Notes: generated by a model not told the origin, from the letters alone. Shown: positions 1 to 12,116, numbered from the stretch's first letter. The stretch is 64,000 bases of DNA from Labyrinthula sp. Ha (GCA_015227615.1 JAALGZ010000060.1:95233-159232); one strand, 5' to 3'. Translations and numbers: made by a program.

Positions 1-76
1 TAACTCTAACCTAACACAAAGGAAACCGCCAATAAGGAGATTCTTCAAAAACCTGAACTCTCATATGATAGCTGAA

Positions 77-519
77 ATCTAATATTAAATACATATTATT
101 CTGAAAGCGAAAATGGTAAAGAAAATTGTTTATTTCAAGTGTCTAACTTTAAAAAAAATACCAAATCACAGTTAAGAGACACTGTGAATGCCAATATTTC
201 ACATAATGCAGATAAATATTGGCTCTGTTTTAATAGTTGAGATAAATCTAGAGCTTGTCCTTGGCAAATAGCGAAGGACGATAAGTCTTGTAAGACAGAG
301 CACCTGTTAAATAATTTTGAGTTGTTTATTGAATTCTTTGGAAGAGATTATGGGTTTGATTTAACACTTCAAGACAAAGTTAGTAATAAGATTGGATCAG
401 ATAATATGATCTGGTTTCTTTCTAATGACAGCCATGACAGGATTAATTTAACTTTATCAGGAGTCTTAGTTTCTGTTTCTTACTATAATGAAAACCCTTT
501 AGGAGAATTCGTAAGTTAA
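77..519 (+). pseudogene. possible broken coding exon, unknown product
   Basis: One frame stays open from about position 77 to 519 except for a single TGA near 237. That is long for DNA this AT-rich. The translation looks protein-like: mixed composition, several Cys, and a run around 260-500 containing the words CPWQIAKDD and FFGRDYGFDL. It stops just after a GTAAGT donor-like hexamer at about 510, so the last exon bases may be near 509. I do not recognise a family and found no convincing ATG or next exon. It could be a decayed gene, one exon of a gene that begins outside the window, or chance. Confidence 0.3.
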
Positions 520-1082
520 AAAATTGGATGCTTGTTATGCATTTAAAGTTTGTTGGCAACATTTGATAAGTATGGTTCCAATTTATTTTTATATGATCTA
601 CTTATAATATTCTCAGTTGTTAAATTGCTCGTATTCTGTTTCAACAATGGTGCTTAATAAAACTCTATCAGTAGAATGTGGTGTTACTTGATAGATCACT
701 TATGGCTCTCTCAGATCTTTTCTTTATTCATTTGATATATTGCTTCAGGTTGAAGCTTTTTTACTCCTTTGAGTGGTCAAGAAACTTGTTGATATCTTTA
801 TTACAGAGCAAATGAGAAAGCAAAGCTGCTCTTCCAGATAGAACAATGAGGAAAAAGTTAGTTTTACACAGCTGTCTTAAAACACTTTTTCGATGAAAAC
901 TGGTTTACTCTTTTCTGAAAAAAGCAGAAAGGATTATTATTTGTAATGTCGCAAAGATTGTTATCTAAGACTGTATACAGAGAATAAATAAGAATTCTAA
1001 CTGGAAATTACTCTATTCATATAAATATCTACGAAGTTAAACTATTCTACTTTCTTTATTATACAGGCAAGAATACTTACCT
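520..1082. other. intergenic, no gene seen
   Basis: AT-rich sequence with stops in all frames. Nothing recognisable apart from a donor-like GTAAGT on the minus strand two bases after the sulfotransferase stop codon, which could mark a short intron in the 3' UTR. Confidence 0.6.
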
Positions 1083-2018
1083 TTACAAGTCAATAGTTAA
1101 CTTCTGTCTAAGCTCATCATAACTCTTGTATCCCAAATTCTTTTCTATGGTATCTTGCCAGGTTTTTTCAATCAATTGTTTCACTTCTTCTGGAATCGTT
1201 TTCCCTCCACCAATTTTTCCAGATCTAACTAAATTAAGTGAATCACCTCCTCCCATAACTGCACGTAATTCTGGCATCTTTTGAAACTTCCTTTTCATAA
1301 CTTCAATAAGTCCAAACTTATCTTTATTCTCTTTCATATATTGAAGAGAAGAATATTTTTCTGCAGCATCACAACGAGTTTTGAATTCTTCTTCAGGTAA
1401 GCTATCTAAACCCATAAATCTTCCAATCTTCTCAATACTTTCTCTTGGATTCTTTTTCATATCTTCATAAAAAAGAAACAAAACATCATTTGGTTTTCTT
1501 TTCAGCAGTTCAACATAGGACATAATATATTCAGTTGGTAAAGGAGAAACACCAGGATTTTCATACCATGATTTAGCAAAAGCAGTCATTGAACAAGTGG
1601 ATGGGTTTGCTATAGGTGACTGCAAGATAAAATGGTATAAGGAGAGAAACGAATCCTGTGGATTTCTAGTTACAAAGATATATTTTCCTCCTTTTGCAAT
1701 GTTTTCATACGTTTCATGACTTTTAAATACTCTTGGGGAATATTTATGGTCAGCGTCCAAGTCTTGGTCAATATCATAAGCTATTACATCCCAAGGAGTT
1801 TCCAAAAGGATATCTTTAAAATCTGTGTCTCCATTTGAACGAAGCATGTGACACATCTGGAGGGTCCAAGTTGTTCCACATTTTGGTGCTGTGGCTACGA
1901 AGATATCATCTTCTCTTGTCTTAAAACTTCTGCCGACTTCTTGAGCTTTTGCAGAAAAGAACCCAGTTTTTCCATCTAAGATATTTCTAACTTCTGCAAG
2001 TACTTCTTTTGTATCCAT
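1083..2018 (-). CDS. cytosolic-type sulfotransferase
   Basis: This 311-residue protein belongs to the PAPS-dependent sulfotransferase family (Sulfotransfer_1), which moves a sulfonate group from PAPS to hydroxyl or amine acceptors. The 5'-phosphosulfate loop is PKCGTTW at residues 45-51, where Cys replaces the usual Ser. The likely catalytic His is H101 in FKSHE. The 3'-phosphate motif RNPQDSFLSLYHF is at 118-130. Length matches soluble SULTs, and no signal peptide or membrane segment is seen. The frame is open further upstream to 2099, but only from a TTG codon; the first ATG in frame is at 2018, so I start there. No intron is needed. The acceptor substrate cannot be told from the sequence. 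A tandem 18-bp repeat lies about 200 bp upstream. Confidence 0.93.
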   Translation of the reverse strand: MDTKEVLAEVRNILDGKTGFFSAKAQEVGRSFKTREDDIFVATAPKCGTTWTLQMCHMLRSNGDTDFKDILLETPWDVIAYDIDQDLDADHKYSPRVFKSHETYENIAKGGKYIFVTRNPQDSFLSLYHFILQSPIANPSTCSMTAFAKSWYENPGVSPLPTEYIMSYVELLKRKPNDVLFLFYEDMKKNPRESIEKIGRFMGLDSLPEEEFKTRCDAAEKYSSLQYMKENKDKFGLIEVMKRKFQKMPELRAVMGGGDSLNLVRSGKIGGGKTIPEEVKQLIEKTWQDTIEKNLGYKSYDELRQKLTIDL

Positions 2019-2218
2019 TTTTTTATTTAGTTGTGTTTTGGTTTCTTCGGGTTTATGAAAAAACCAACTAGAAACAAGTAGGAAAAACTCCCTGATCAAG
2101 AATAGGAGACCTTATCCGGAAACCCCGACGACTTATATATAGAAAGTTATATTTTGGTTTTACATAACTGGGCCAAGTTATTCTAGATGAAACTGGGTGT
2201 TACTATTTACTACAAGTT

Positions 2219-2264
2219 GTTTATGATCATAAAGTTGTTTATGATCATAAAGTTGTTTCTTTCT
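2219..2264. repeat. 18-bp tandem repeat with palindromic core
   Basis: The unit AAGTTGTTTATGATCATA is present about two and a half times head to tail. It contains the perfect palindrome TATGATCATA. It sits upstream of the divergently read sulfotransferase gene, so it could bind a regulator, but that is inference. Confidence 0.6.
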
Positions 2265-5200
2265 CAAAAGTTTTCGATATTCTTGGTTTTAGTAGTTCGA
2301 GATATCAAGACTATTGAATTGATTGAATTGAAATGATACTTTCAATACTCTCATAAACTCGATTTATACAAATAAAGAGAAAAAGAAAAAACTTGTTATA
2401 CAATGAAAGGACATATTTATAGTAGGTTGTGATAGATTGAAAATTTGGTGAGCAAAGAATTCCTTTGACAGAAACGTTGTTCGGGTAGATGGGATTTGTT
2501 CAAGTAGAAAATAACTAAACAAAGCAACTGTTTTTTCCAAAGTTAGAGTGCATGGAAACCAGCTTTGTAAGCCTGAATGAGAATGTTATATCAGTATGTA
2601 TTGCAAAAAGAGTGCCGAAAATTTTATTTCTGCTAACATTTCTTATAAACATATAGGTATATCTGCTAATTGAGAAACTTATTTAATTCACAGAGCACCA
2701 AGGTTTTGAATTCATTTAAAAAGCTGTTGATATACTTGGGTGTCAAAACCTAGAGCTATCAAAAAAAATAATAGTTTATTAATGTTAGATTTAAGTAACA
2801 TGTTTTCTTCTAAACTATATTTGAATAAGTTTTCCTCCGCAGTCACTGTCTTCTGTCATACTTACTTTATTTCCGACTGAGTCTTCTGAAGAATAATATC
2901 TTTGCAAATAATTAAAAGTCAAGCAGCCACTTTAGCAAAAGGGTTCAGTTTAAAAAGAATTCGATAAAAGATTCTACAGATCTATTCTTTAGTTACTGGC
3001 CGAAGGTGCATTACAGGATTTATACTTCTATGCCAATTAGGTTCCAAAAGAATCTTAGTTTTAGTTGTACCGTAAGACCAGTTCTTCATTAAGTGTTGCA
3101 CATAGTTACCTTCAGAACCACCTACGTAGAAGTACTGAACACAGTAGCCTCCATTATTTATTCAATTAAACCTTTGAAGAGTAAGACTTCATTTACAACT
3201 CACTATAATTATAGCCTCAAGTGCCAAACTATCGCAGAGCGCAGTGGATCTCGTCAGTTCCGACGATTAGTATTTAAAACGAAGTTCAAAGAGGACTCCA
3301 TAATCCTATTCCTTCGTAACAAAAAACTCTATGAAACTAGTTTCCAGTGCATGACGTCTAAGATTCTATGATTGAACTAGTAAATGTGTTTAGTGATGGA
3401 TTAAGTTCAAACAAAGAACCTTAGTACCAAATATACGTAACTCATACACAGGCTTTATCTCTTAACCAATTAAATGTCTCGTTTTCTCTCGTATTGTTTT
3501 GATATTTTACACAATCTCGAGACTGCATCGACTGGAAAAAGGTAATTGTCTATCAGTATTCCGGGTACCGAATCGACACTTGAAATATGGGAATACGAAT
3601 CAACCTAAGATTATCGAATCGAATATATCCTTTGGTCAATCACACCAATTCCAAAATATCTGAAAACTCAACTTCCTTATTAAACTTAACGTTTGCTAAC
3701 ATTAAGACATTTGCTTTCATTCTTGTTCCATCTACTATTCGGAATACAAGTATCTCTGTTACAAAAATTTGTTCCTGCAATACCACTAGAATAGCTTAAT
3801 TATTGATGCATTGTGAGCACCAGCGTGCACAGGAATTCGTCCGCCACCTGCTATGAGTAGTTACTTGTTCTAGATCTCAGGAATCTTACTGTTTAAGCTC
3901 ATTTGAAGGCTGATCATGTATATCCACATATATTTTCCTCTCTGCTATGTCATGTAGATTTACTGACAGAGGTTTTCTCTAAATTAAATTAGCTGCTTAC
4001 CATTCTACCTTTCCAACGATTCCGATGATACTCAAGGTTTCTTTTTCAGAGCTCTCAGATTTTTGGTCAACTATATTATAAAATCCTGAATCACTTGTGT
4101 ATCTTGCCTACAAATCCTTCCCAAAAAAAATATTACAAATGATTGAAGATTCCATTAAACACAATTCCGTTATGTTCTATAACTCCAGTTCCGATAATGT
4201 CACTTTGGTACCAGTGAATTCCTACTTGACAGAAGCTAGGAAGTATTTGCGCATTAACTTTTACTTTACAAATGTTTGTACACATGACGTTCCTTGGAGC
4301 ATATCGCATATAGTCTGCCGGAAATATCAAAAGTATAACATTTTATTAGATATCCCTGCATAGGCGTCCCAAACTAATACCTTTTGCTTTTATTCTGCTA
4401 AGTTATAGTTCTTGATATAACTACCTTTCCATCATGTCTTTGTCATATTTTTTTATACATTTTGCCACCATTAATAGACAATCTCAAGTGTTCATATCAA
4501 GCTCTGTGCTATTTTGCCAGTAGGGAAAAATACTTGATTGACTAATGGCAAGAGTCTTCTTTCGTATTGAAAATGCATTGCTAAATTCTTTTCATATGTT
4601 ACAACAATGTAGATACTTTCGCTTACATCTTGATCCCTTTGTTAGAATAGTACACATTTACAAATACAAGTTCTACTTTCGGTTTTGTTTGCTACTCATT
4701 ACGATGAAGAAATTCTTGCTATGGTTGCTTATAATAAACTTACTGATCTGTGTAATCCTTGTGATTTAGGGCAGTTATGACAATCAAGAATATTTCTGAA
4801 TGTTGAAAATAAAACAAGAAAATATTCAACCTGTGGCTCATCCAAAAGACTAAATAATCCGTCCAACTCTAAGCTAGGCAACTTTTCCTTGGATAAGAAT
4901 TTCACACCAGTTTTCACTAGAAGACCTGAGGGCTATGCTTTAAGTGTCGTGATGAGTAGGTGACAATGTTGCCTTTAGAATTTGCGCAACTCTTAAGACA
5001 AGATTTGTTTACCTATATTAACCTGAGCTTAAAACATAACCATAAATAGAATGAGATGTAAAGTCTAGTTAACTAAGAATTCAGTTAAGAATGCTCCTCG
5101 AAACTATTGGCTAAGGGAAGGTAATATTAGCTTTATTTTGCGTCTCTCCTGTGCCTGCTACTCCGATGCCGTCTCAATGTTATAAGAAAAACTAAACCAG

Positions 5201-7501
5201 TAACTAGAGCAGTAATATATCTGCCATTAAAATCAAGTTTTTATGTTTCTTACCCTTCTTTGATCAAGTTAATTATAAATATGTATATCAAAAACCAAAT
5301 TATAATATTCTCTAACTTGAAATATTCAGAAAATGTCTCCAGATTTGTGTCCAAATCTTCTTTTAGTGACATTCAATTTCAAACAGCACCAGGGGCTTTA
5401 CCCCAAGTTAACGACCAAAGCTACGAAGAGGCGCTTTCACCTTATCCATCGTAATGACTAAAAAGTTGAAGAGGATTATATTGCCTTTGGTAGATGAGTT
5501 TGCTATTGGATATCTTTGCTTCCAATAATTATATTTACAAACTGGACCTTTCAGTAAGTGCAATATGATCTAGGTCGATTATTTGGGAACAACGGAAGGG
5601 ATAATCAACCAAAATTAAGAAGCCTTGCAGGGGGGTTATCCCGTGCAAGAGATTTCTTCTGAATGAAATATAAACAGGAAATACACTGCGCTCAGTAAAA
5701 AATAAGCCACAATAAATGGGTTAGGATCAATCCTAACATGGGTTTATTCAAGGCAATCTGGCATAGAAAACTTATATTTCACAATGTATAAATACTTGTT
5801 GTTATTTATCGTAACCAGGTTCCTGAGCCAATTGTAAGTTGACTGCGCAATCATAGCAACAATTTGGTTAAGAGAACACGCAATTTGAATCAATGATGAT
5901 TAATGTAATCTATATATGCTAAAGATTTTTGAATCGAATCACATTTAACTATGATTCGCCCTTTCCAACTCTTTAGATGCCTTTAAGAGAAACATTTTTA
6001 TGCTAAACTTCACTTAGCCTTTTGGATTGTTGAACCACTGCTTGGATTCTAGAATATGTTTTCAAAAAATAAAATGGAGGTTGGCAACTGTACAAATGAA
6101 TTAGCATAGGGGACAAAGAAAAGGCATCAACACTGTTCTCTATATTTTTTATAGGTATTCTGATGCAAATCAAGCGCCAACCTCCATCTAGACAAGCCAA
6201 GAACGGTGCAGAGTAAGCACGCTGTGTCCTTCAAAATTCACATGGACCACGACATGTCAAAACTTAATTTGTATGAACAGAAAAAGATATATCAGGGAAA
6301 GGTCAGAAAAAAATGCTGGCATATTCACAATTATTTCCTCATTTTTTGTAATAGTGCTCTTGATCTTTGCTCCATATAATAACTTTTCAAGCTATATAAG
6401 GAAATACTTTTTTGGCAGCTTAACTTCAAGCACATGTTTTGTTACTTTTATGCTGCGTCAAATATACCTCGATTGCTTTAAAAAATTATTATTTATTTTT
6501 AGAATCATAATGTACAGAAGCCAAAGATTAGGAACGGTATAGGTGGTACATTACTCTTTCTTTTGTGGTTAAAGGATGGTATTTCCCCCCTCATTTCGCA
6601 TAAAGCTTATTTCACCTTTGGTTTGCATTGCCTCATTCATTACTAATACATTTTACCGTGCTACCTCCAGAAACCTAAGGTAGATACAAGGATTCTAATT
6701 AACAATTGATGATGATTCGCTAATCAAGTTAATTTGGGAAATAGGAAATTGAGTAAGTGTCAAGAAAATAAGGTTAAGAAGTTCTAGCTAATTTCTCAAG
6801 AGTTAAAATTCGACTCCTTATTAAAACTCCGATTTGTTGAATTTAGAATTATATTACCTTCTAGGTAATAACCTAATAGCATTTACTTAGAACTATCGAG
6901 AAATACATTGCTGTAGAGATTACTGTTAGACAATGAAAAAAACACGGATGTTATATGCTGGAGTTTGAAACCCCATGCCAAACAGCAGACAAAGCCAGAT
7001 CAAGGGTACAATGAAAAATTATTTAAGATATGATGCATAAATTAACAGAAATGTCTTGCAGCTATCTATTGATGGCATTATTCGAAAACTGGTTTCCAGG
7101 AAAACATAGAAACCAAAATTTACTCGGCGACATCTTAAGCAACACCTTGTTATCAAGGAAACAAGTTGAAATAGAAATGACAATACATACAGAAACTACA
7201 AGTAGCTGCAGAAATACATAAATTAACTTGATATCTAAGGTATTGGGACATCAGAATCTAGGGGAATATAAACCAAAATAATCCAATCAAGAAAGAAACC
7301 ATATTGTTTCAATCTTGTTTAAGCTTTCAATCAAAACATATACTACATCTTGTTATTTGGTAAGTACCCAGAGTATGAATTATTTGCTACATTTATTTTG
7401 AAATACATCGCCTAAATTTAGTTAGTGAACCTTTACTATTGAAACCCGTGTAAAACGAAGCTAATACGATTCTAATACACATATGTCCGTTGAAGCGGGT
7501 T
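2265..7501. other. long intergenic region, no supported gene
   Basis: Only short open frames of 60 to 92 codons occur here (for example at 3093-3371, 3587-3799, 4097-4363 and 5260-5454). None shows a recognisable motif, and several begin at non-ATG codons. I tried joining neighbouring frames through short GT-AG introns but found no coherent protein. A 12-bp perfect inverted repeat (6074-6085 and 6176-6187) is the only structure noted. Decayed genes cannot be excluded around 3.1-4.4 kb. Confidence 0.5.
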
Positions 7502-8785
7502 ATGAAATCAAACTCACAAGACAGTTACGAACAGGAGTTTGAAAAAGAGGATGAGATCGTACAGAAAGATGATACAATTACTACTAAGGAGCTTGAAAGC
7601 ACTGTGGATGGGACTGTTATTAAAAATCCCTTAGAGGACCATAATAAATTTCTCTCGGAGCTGAGCATGCAAAACAAAACTGGTTTGATTGGTGACCACT
7701 CGGAAGCTCCAGTAGTTGAAATTGAAGAGTTAGAGGAATATGATGATAAAGTTAAGGTCGAAAAGTTAAAGCTTGCAAATAAGTTTCTCCAAAAGCAATT
7801 ACGCATTGTAGGGAATGCCCTAGAAGAAGCTACAATTCAGAAGACACTGAAGAAAACATCCCTCCTTCAAAAGGACGACCTAAACACATCGACAACTTTT
7901 ACAATACGAAAAAAAGAGAATATGAATCGTAAACAGTCTATTCATGACGGAAAAAGAGTTTTGCGGGCAATTGTTTCTTCAAAAGAAACTATAATTTCAA
8001 ACTTGAAGAGAAAATTGGATAAGAGCAGAGATAAAATCATTTCTCTAAAACGAGAGTTAAAGATAGCACATTCCAATGAGTACTTAGCAAATCTTCAATC
8101 AATGAACAAAGAGCTAAGAACAAAAAATGCTGAGTTGCAAAGAGAAAAACGTCTTCTTACAAACAATCTAAAATCCCAAACCTCTTGTTCTTCGGCTTTG
8201 AGTCCTAGAGATTATGCAAGAAACCTATCAAAATTACAAAATGAGGCACGAATCTTAAAAGAAAGGTTACGAAGACTTCAAACTACCAGTAAAACTCATG
8301 AATCGGTAGGATTGAGAAAACATCAGGAATGTGAGCTGTTAAGAGGTACTATCCGGGAGCTCAGAGATGCTTCAAATAGTCAAAAGAAAGAAGTTAAACA
8401 GGGAAGGAAAGATCTGATATATTCTGAAATTGAAACAGGACAACATAAAGAAGAAATTGATAGGTCGCTGAAAGAAGTCAAATTGTTGAAACATGTTGTA
8501 GAGCAGAAAGATAGTAAAATTAAGAAACTGAAAAAGGAAAACTTGATTTCTGAAAGGAAATTATTGGAATTAAAAAATGTCACCGCAGTTGAGTTAAAGA
8601 AAAAGGATCTTATGCTTAGAAAGGCGTCGCTAGAAACCCAAAAGCTGCAACGACAACTCAGAGAGATATCAAATGAGCATAATTTTGTACGTAAAGCATT
8701 AGCCCGAAGACGTTCATCATCCTGTACAGGACAATTAATGAGTCCAGATTCAATAATACCTAGTCGAGCGCAAGAAACACCTTAG
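7502..8785 (+). CDS. coiled-coil protein of unknown function
   Basis: A 427-residue, intronless, highly charged protein. From about residue 85 to 400 it is dominated by Lys/Glu/Leu-rich heptad-like sequence broken by short Ser/Thr-rich linkers. The N-terminal 80 residues are acidic. The C-terminus ends in a basic patch (ARRRSSS) and a Ser/Pro tail. No catalytic motif or membrane segment is visible. Such proteins are often structural parts of centrosomes, cilia or the cytoskeleton, but I cannot assign a family. The frame is open four codons earlier from a TTG; the ATG at 7502 is the first proper start. Its stop lies only 7 bases from the end of the convergent helical protein gene, an unusually tight tail-to-tail pair for this window. 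Confidence 0.8.
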   Translation: MKSNSQDSYEQEFEKEDEIVQKDDTITTKELESTVDGTVIKNPLEDHNKFLSELSMQNKTGLIGDHSEAPVVEIEELEEYDDKVKVEKLKLANKFLQKQLRIVGNALEEATIQKTLKKTSLLQKDDLNTSTTFTIRKKENMNRKQSIHDGKRVLRAIVSSKETIISNLKRKLDKSRDKIISLKRELKIAHSNEYLANLQSMNKELRTKNAELQREKRLLTNNLKSQTSCSSALSPRDYARNLSKLQNEARILKERLRRLQTTSKTHESVGLRKHQECELLRGTIRELRDASNSQKKEVKQGRKDLIYSEIETGQHKEEIDRSLKEVKLLKHVVEQKDSKIKKLKKENLISERKLLELKNVTAVELKKKDLMLRKASLETQKLQRQLREISNEHNFVRKALARRRSSSCTGQLMSPDSIIPSRAQETP

Positions 8786-8792
8786 AAATACC

Positions 8793-10841
8793 TTAGTTTT
8801 GAATAGATATTTGCTGTTCTAAACTTAAGCTCTCTCTAACATTCTCTTTTACATCTATCTGTTTCATGGCTTCGATTCCAATTTTCTTTTTCAAGTATAA
8901 ACTCAAGAAGTTGCATACCTCATTATATAACTCTGTATTGAACATCTCAATTGGACCGGATTTCTCAAGTAACCTTATATGGGTTCCCAAGTGCTTTTTT
9001 ACAGACAATACAAAAGTATTTAGAATATTTTCTAGGCTTTGCACTGTAAGCCCAGGTATAAACTTTTCACTGAAACTTTCAATAACAGCAAATGAGCTTA
9101 ACTCATGCCGAAGTCCAGTCTAATAAATAAATAAAGAAAAAAAAACTACTTTGAGTAAAAGAACTCCAACCTGCTGAAGTGCAGAACAATACTCTTTCAA
9201 CTCCTGGACTTCGGAAGGTATTGTTTCAAAGCATGTGGGGAAACTTATCACTAAACTTTCTATCTGTGCAAAGAACAAGAGAAAACTCTGTAGTTGAAGG
9301 GATTTCGTTTCTCCATTATCAGGTCTTAAATGATTCTCCATAAGAAGATCTCGAATAGGTATAATGTCTAAGTTGCCTTTTGTAAAGTGAAATGCAAAAT
9401 ATTGTCGCAATATTTGAAACTTTTTACCAAAAGGAGATCCAGGATGCTTAAAAAGAAAAAGAAAAATTGGAGCATCCACAAAGTTACAAATAATCTTTAA
9501 TAGAAATTCTTTGCATATTGGGCTCAGAAGAATATTCCAGTAAGTGTGGAACGTAAAAAATTCATGACCAAAAGCCCAAATTGTTTTCAAGTTATGAAAC
9601 GAAAAACAGCTCTCAGTTTGGTTATCGAAAATATCATGAATGAGGTCATCAACTTTTTGTTTAGAAAAGATTTGTTTAATAGAGTCTTTCAAGGACAAAT
9701 CATATTCTTGTTTCATAACTTCAAAATATATTTCCATTGAAAGGAAATTTGAGGCCTGAATAGGATCTAATTTGATTCTCTGCAAGTTATAGTTAATGCT
9801 TATAAGGTCTTGATATTTTACTGTTTTGAAAGAAAAAAGTTCATTGAAGCTAAAAAGATTAGAGAGTTTTTTATGAATAAGTTTATAAACCTCTTCAACA
9901 ACGTCGTTTAACTCTATTTCAATTTGGGATTGAGTGCAAAAAGTGCTTAACCCACGAAGAAGAGAGCTCATGTCAATCAACTTCTGAAACAGATCTTTGG
10001 TTAAAACTGATAGAATGCTATTTTTCTTTAAGTACGAAGTTAAATCTGAAAGGTTTCTTTTATCTAGTTTATCAAGATATGGAATTTTAATTTCATTGTC
10101 GAATGAAAATTCATAATTAAGCAAATTTTCTAAAGCAGAAGTGAAGGATGAAAAGTAAATTTCAACAATTTTGGACGTAGCAAAGAAAAAACTAGCGTTG
10201 AGAGGAATATGTTGAGACATAAGAATTAGAAATGATGATAATTCCTCATAATCAGAACTATTTGCCTCAAATAATTTCCTTAAAGTAAGCTGCAAGAATG
10301 GAAGAAAAGACTCTTGAATGTCTTTTTGCAGCCAATGGGTTAAAATGACACCCTTTAAATTATCATTTGACAAAATATATAACCCATAATCTAAGTGAGA
10401 TAAAGTTTTAGAAAATATTTCCATTTGTCTAGGGTTTTGAAAGGAAGAAATTAATTTCTGAGCTTCAACTTTTTCATTTGCCGCAACCAGAAGTAACTTT
10501 ACTCGAGATCTAAACTTTTGAACTCTCTTCTTCGCTTCAACAGATGCATATATGTTTAAAATAAGCTTAAAATCTTTATCTTGAACATTTGTAAGTTGAT
10601 ACAACGAATCTTCAAAGTAGTACTTTAAGTAGTTTAAACCAATTTGAATCTTTTGCGCTTGCTCCACAGCGTCAACAATAGAGTCAGAATATGCAGAAGT
10701 GACAGAATAAAGTTGATTTTTAACTGAAATTAGTCGTGACTGCATTAATTGAAGACTGTTCATGATTTCCATATCACACTCATGGTTTTCATTTGTTGCA
10801 GAAAAAGATTCTATGATTCTTGTAGTGTCAAATTTATCCAT
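8793..10841 (-). CDS. large helical protein, possible vesicle-tethering subunit
   Basis: Two exons: 9171-10841 and 8793-9119. They are joined across a 51-nt GT-AG intron (9120-9170) with a T-rich 3' end; removing it joins two open frames in phase 0 and gives 665 residues. The protein is almost wholly alpha-helical, rich in Leu/Phe/Lys/Ser, with no transmembrane segment or catalytic motif. The N-terminal 120 residues have the coiled-coil style of CATCHR tethering subunits (COG, exocyst, GARP), and the length is compatible with a short COG subunit. The similarity is by style only and I cannot name the subunit. The start ATG faces that of the actin-related protein 189 bp away. Confidence 0.75.
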
Positions 10842-11030
10842 TATGTACAGTAATTCTCTATTATATTAGCTCTCCCAAAACTCTAATAATAATCACAGTA
10901 TGACATTACCGTGAAGGAGAAACATTTTGTAACGGAACAATGGGATTAATCTGTACATTTTGGAGCAATCGCTTTTTCACAGCAACTGGGACATAAGGGT
11001 TTTATAAGAAAAGACATTAATATTAAACCA
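10842..11030. promoter_or_regulatory. bidirectional promoter region
   Basis: This 189-bp gap separates the start codons of two divergent genes, the helical protein (-) and the actin-related protein (+), so it must hold both 5' UTRs and promoters. No clear TATA box or repeated element was found. The assignment rests on gene arrangement. Confidence 0.45.
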
Positions 11031-12116
11031 ATGCTAGCAAGAAAAAACAAAAAAGTAATTGTGATGGACTTGGGGTCCTACAGACTTCGTACCGGTTACG
11101 CAGGAGAAGAAGCCCCTCTGGTTAGAATACGAACGGTACTAGGAAGACAAGAGTTCTACTCTATGTTTGGGTTTTTGGAGTATGCACAGTTATATTTTGA
11201 CGATGAGGCTATATCAAAATCAAAGAATATTCCTATGAATTTTCCTATTAAAAGTGGTATTGTAACAAACTGGGATGACATGATCGAAATTTGGAGACAC
11301 ACATTTTATACCGCCTTACAGGTTAAACCATCGGAATATCCAATTATATTGTCGGAAGCTCCTCTGAACCCAAAGAAACAAAGGCAAAGGACTATGGAAA
11401 TCATGTTTGAACATTTCTCTGTTCCCTCTCTCTGTGTATACAATTCAGCATTTCTTTCTTTATACTCTTCTGGAAGAATAACTGGGGTTGTGCTGGATTC
11501 TGGGTTTCATGTTTCACGTTGTGTTCCAATATTTGAAGGACATCTTATTCTCTACTCGATTGTTCAGAATCGTGTTGGTGGAAATAAGATTTCGAAATAT
11601 TTAAAACAGTTATTGAATGAGCGAAATTTAGCTGAAGGAATTGAATTATTTGACGTTACGAAAGTTGAAGAGGTTAAGAGAATTCATTGTCTAGTTCGTA
11701 ATAGGAAGAATGCAGATGTTACTAAAGAGAACATATACACGGAACCAGCAGAAATTTTGTTTGACCCCAGTAAGTTTAATATCGATGATCCAGGTTTGCA
11801 TTCAATGGTTGTATCATCTATATCTAACTGCGATTTAGAAATACAGAAAGAATTATACTCCAATATAGTGCTCTGTGGGGGAAATTCTTTGATTAAAGGA
11901 TTTCCGGATCGCTTAATAACAGAGTTAGAAACTCTTTGTCCAGAAAAAATAATGCCAAAGATATTTGCAATTAGAAATAGAGAGCTTTCTACTTGGAAAG
12001 GTGCTTCAAAAATTGCTTCTACTCCTAATTTTTCACTCTTATCTTTCACTCGAAACGAGTATAAAAATAAAAAAAACTGTTTCTTCGCTAGAGATTCCTG
12101 CATGCCTGAGCTCTAA
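11031..12116 (+). CDS. divergent actin-related protein, probably ATPase-dead
   Basis: A 361-residue, intronless actin-fold protein. Recognisable actin segments are the phosphate 1 loop (MDLGSYRLRTGYAGE, 12-26), LSEAPLNPKKQRQR-x4-MFE (108-127), the SLYSSGR-x3-V-x2-DSG phosphate 2 region (143-158), IVLCGGNSLIKGFPDR (279-294) and a C-terminal W-K-G-x-S-x2-AS block (322-331). The residue equivalent to actin Gln137 is Ser139. The loop after DSG reads FHVSR, replacing the positions of actin Asp157 and His161 with Phe159 and Arg163. Those residues drive ATP hydrolysis in actin, so this ARP may bind nucleotide without hydrolysing it. It could be a nuclear (remodelling complex), dynactin-type or lineage-specific ARP; the subfamily is not clear. 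Confidence 0.85.
   Translation: MLARKNKKVIVMDLGSYRLRTGYAGEEAPLVRIRTVLGRQEFYSMFGFLEYAQLYFDDEAISKSKNIPMNFPIKSGIVTNWDDMIEIWRHTFYTALQVKPSEYPIILSEAPLNPKKQRQRTMEIMFEHFSVPSLCVYNSAFLSLYSSGRITGVVLDSGFHVSRCVPIFEGHLILYSIVQNRVGGNKISKYLKQLLNERNLAEGIELFDVTKVEEVKRIHCLVRNRKNADVTKENIYTEPAEILFDPSKFNIDDPGLHSMVVSSISNCDLEIQKELYSNIVLCGGNSLIKGFPDRLITELETLCPEKIMPKIFAIRNRELSTWKGASKIASTPNFSLLSFTRNEYKNKKNCFFARDSCMPEL

Noticed and set aside
6074-6187. Small RNA gene or hairpin from the 12-bp inverted repeat
   Set aside because: The loop would be about 90 nt with no further pairing or promoter; a 12-bp match can occur by chance over 64 kb.
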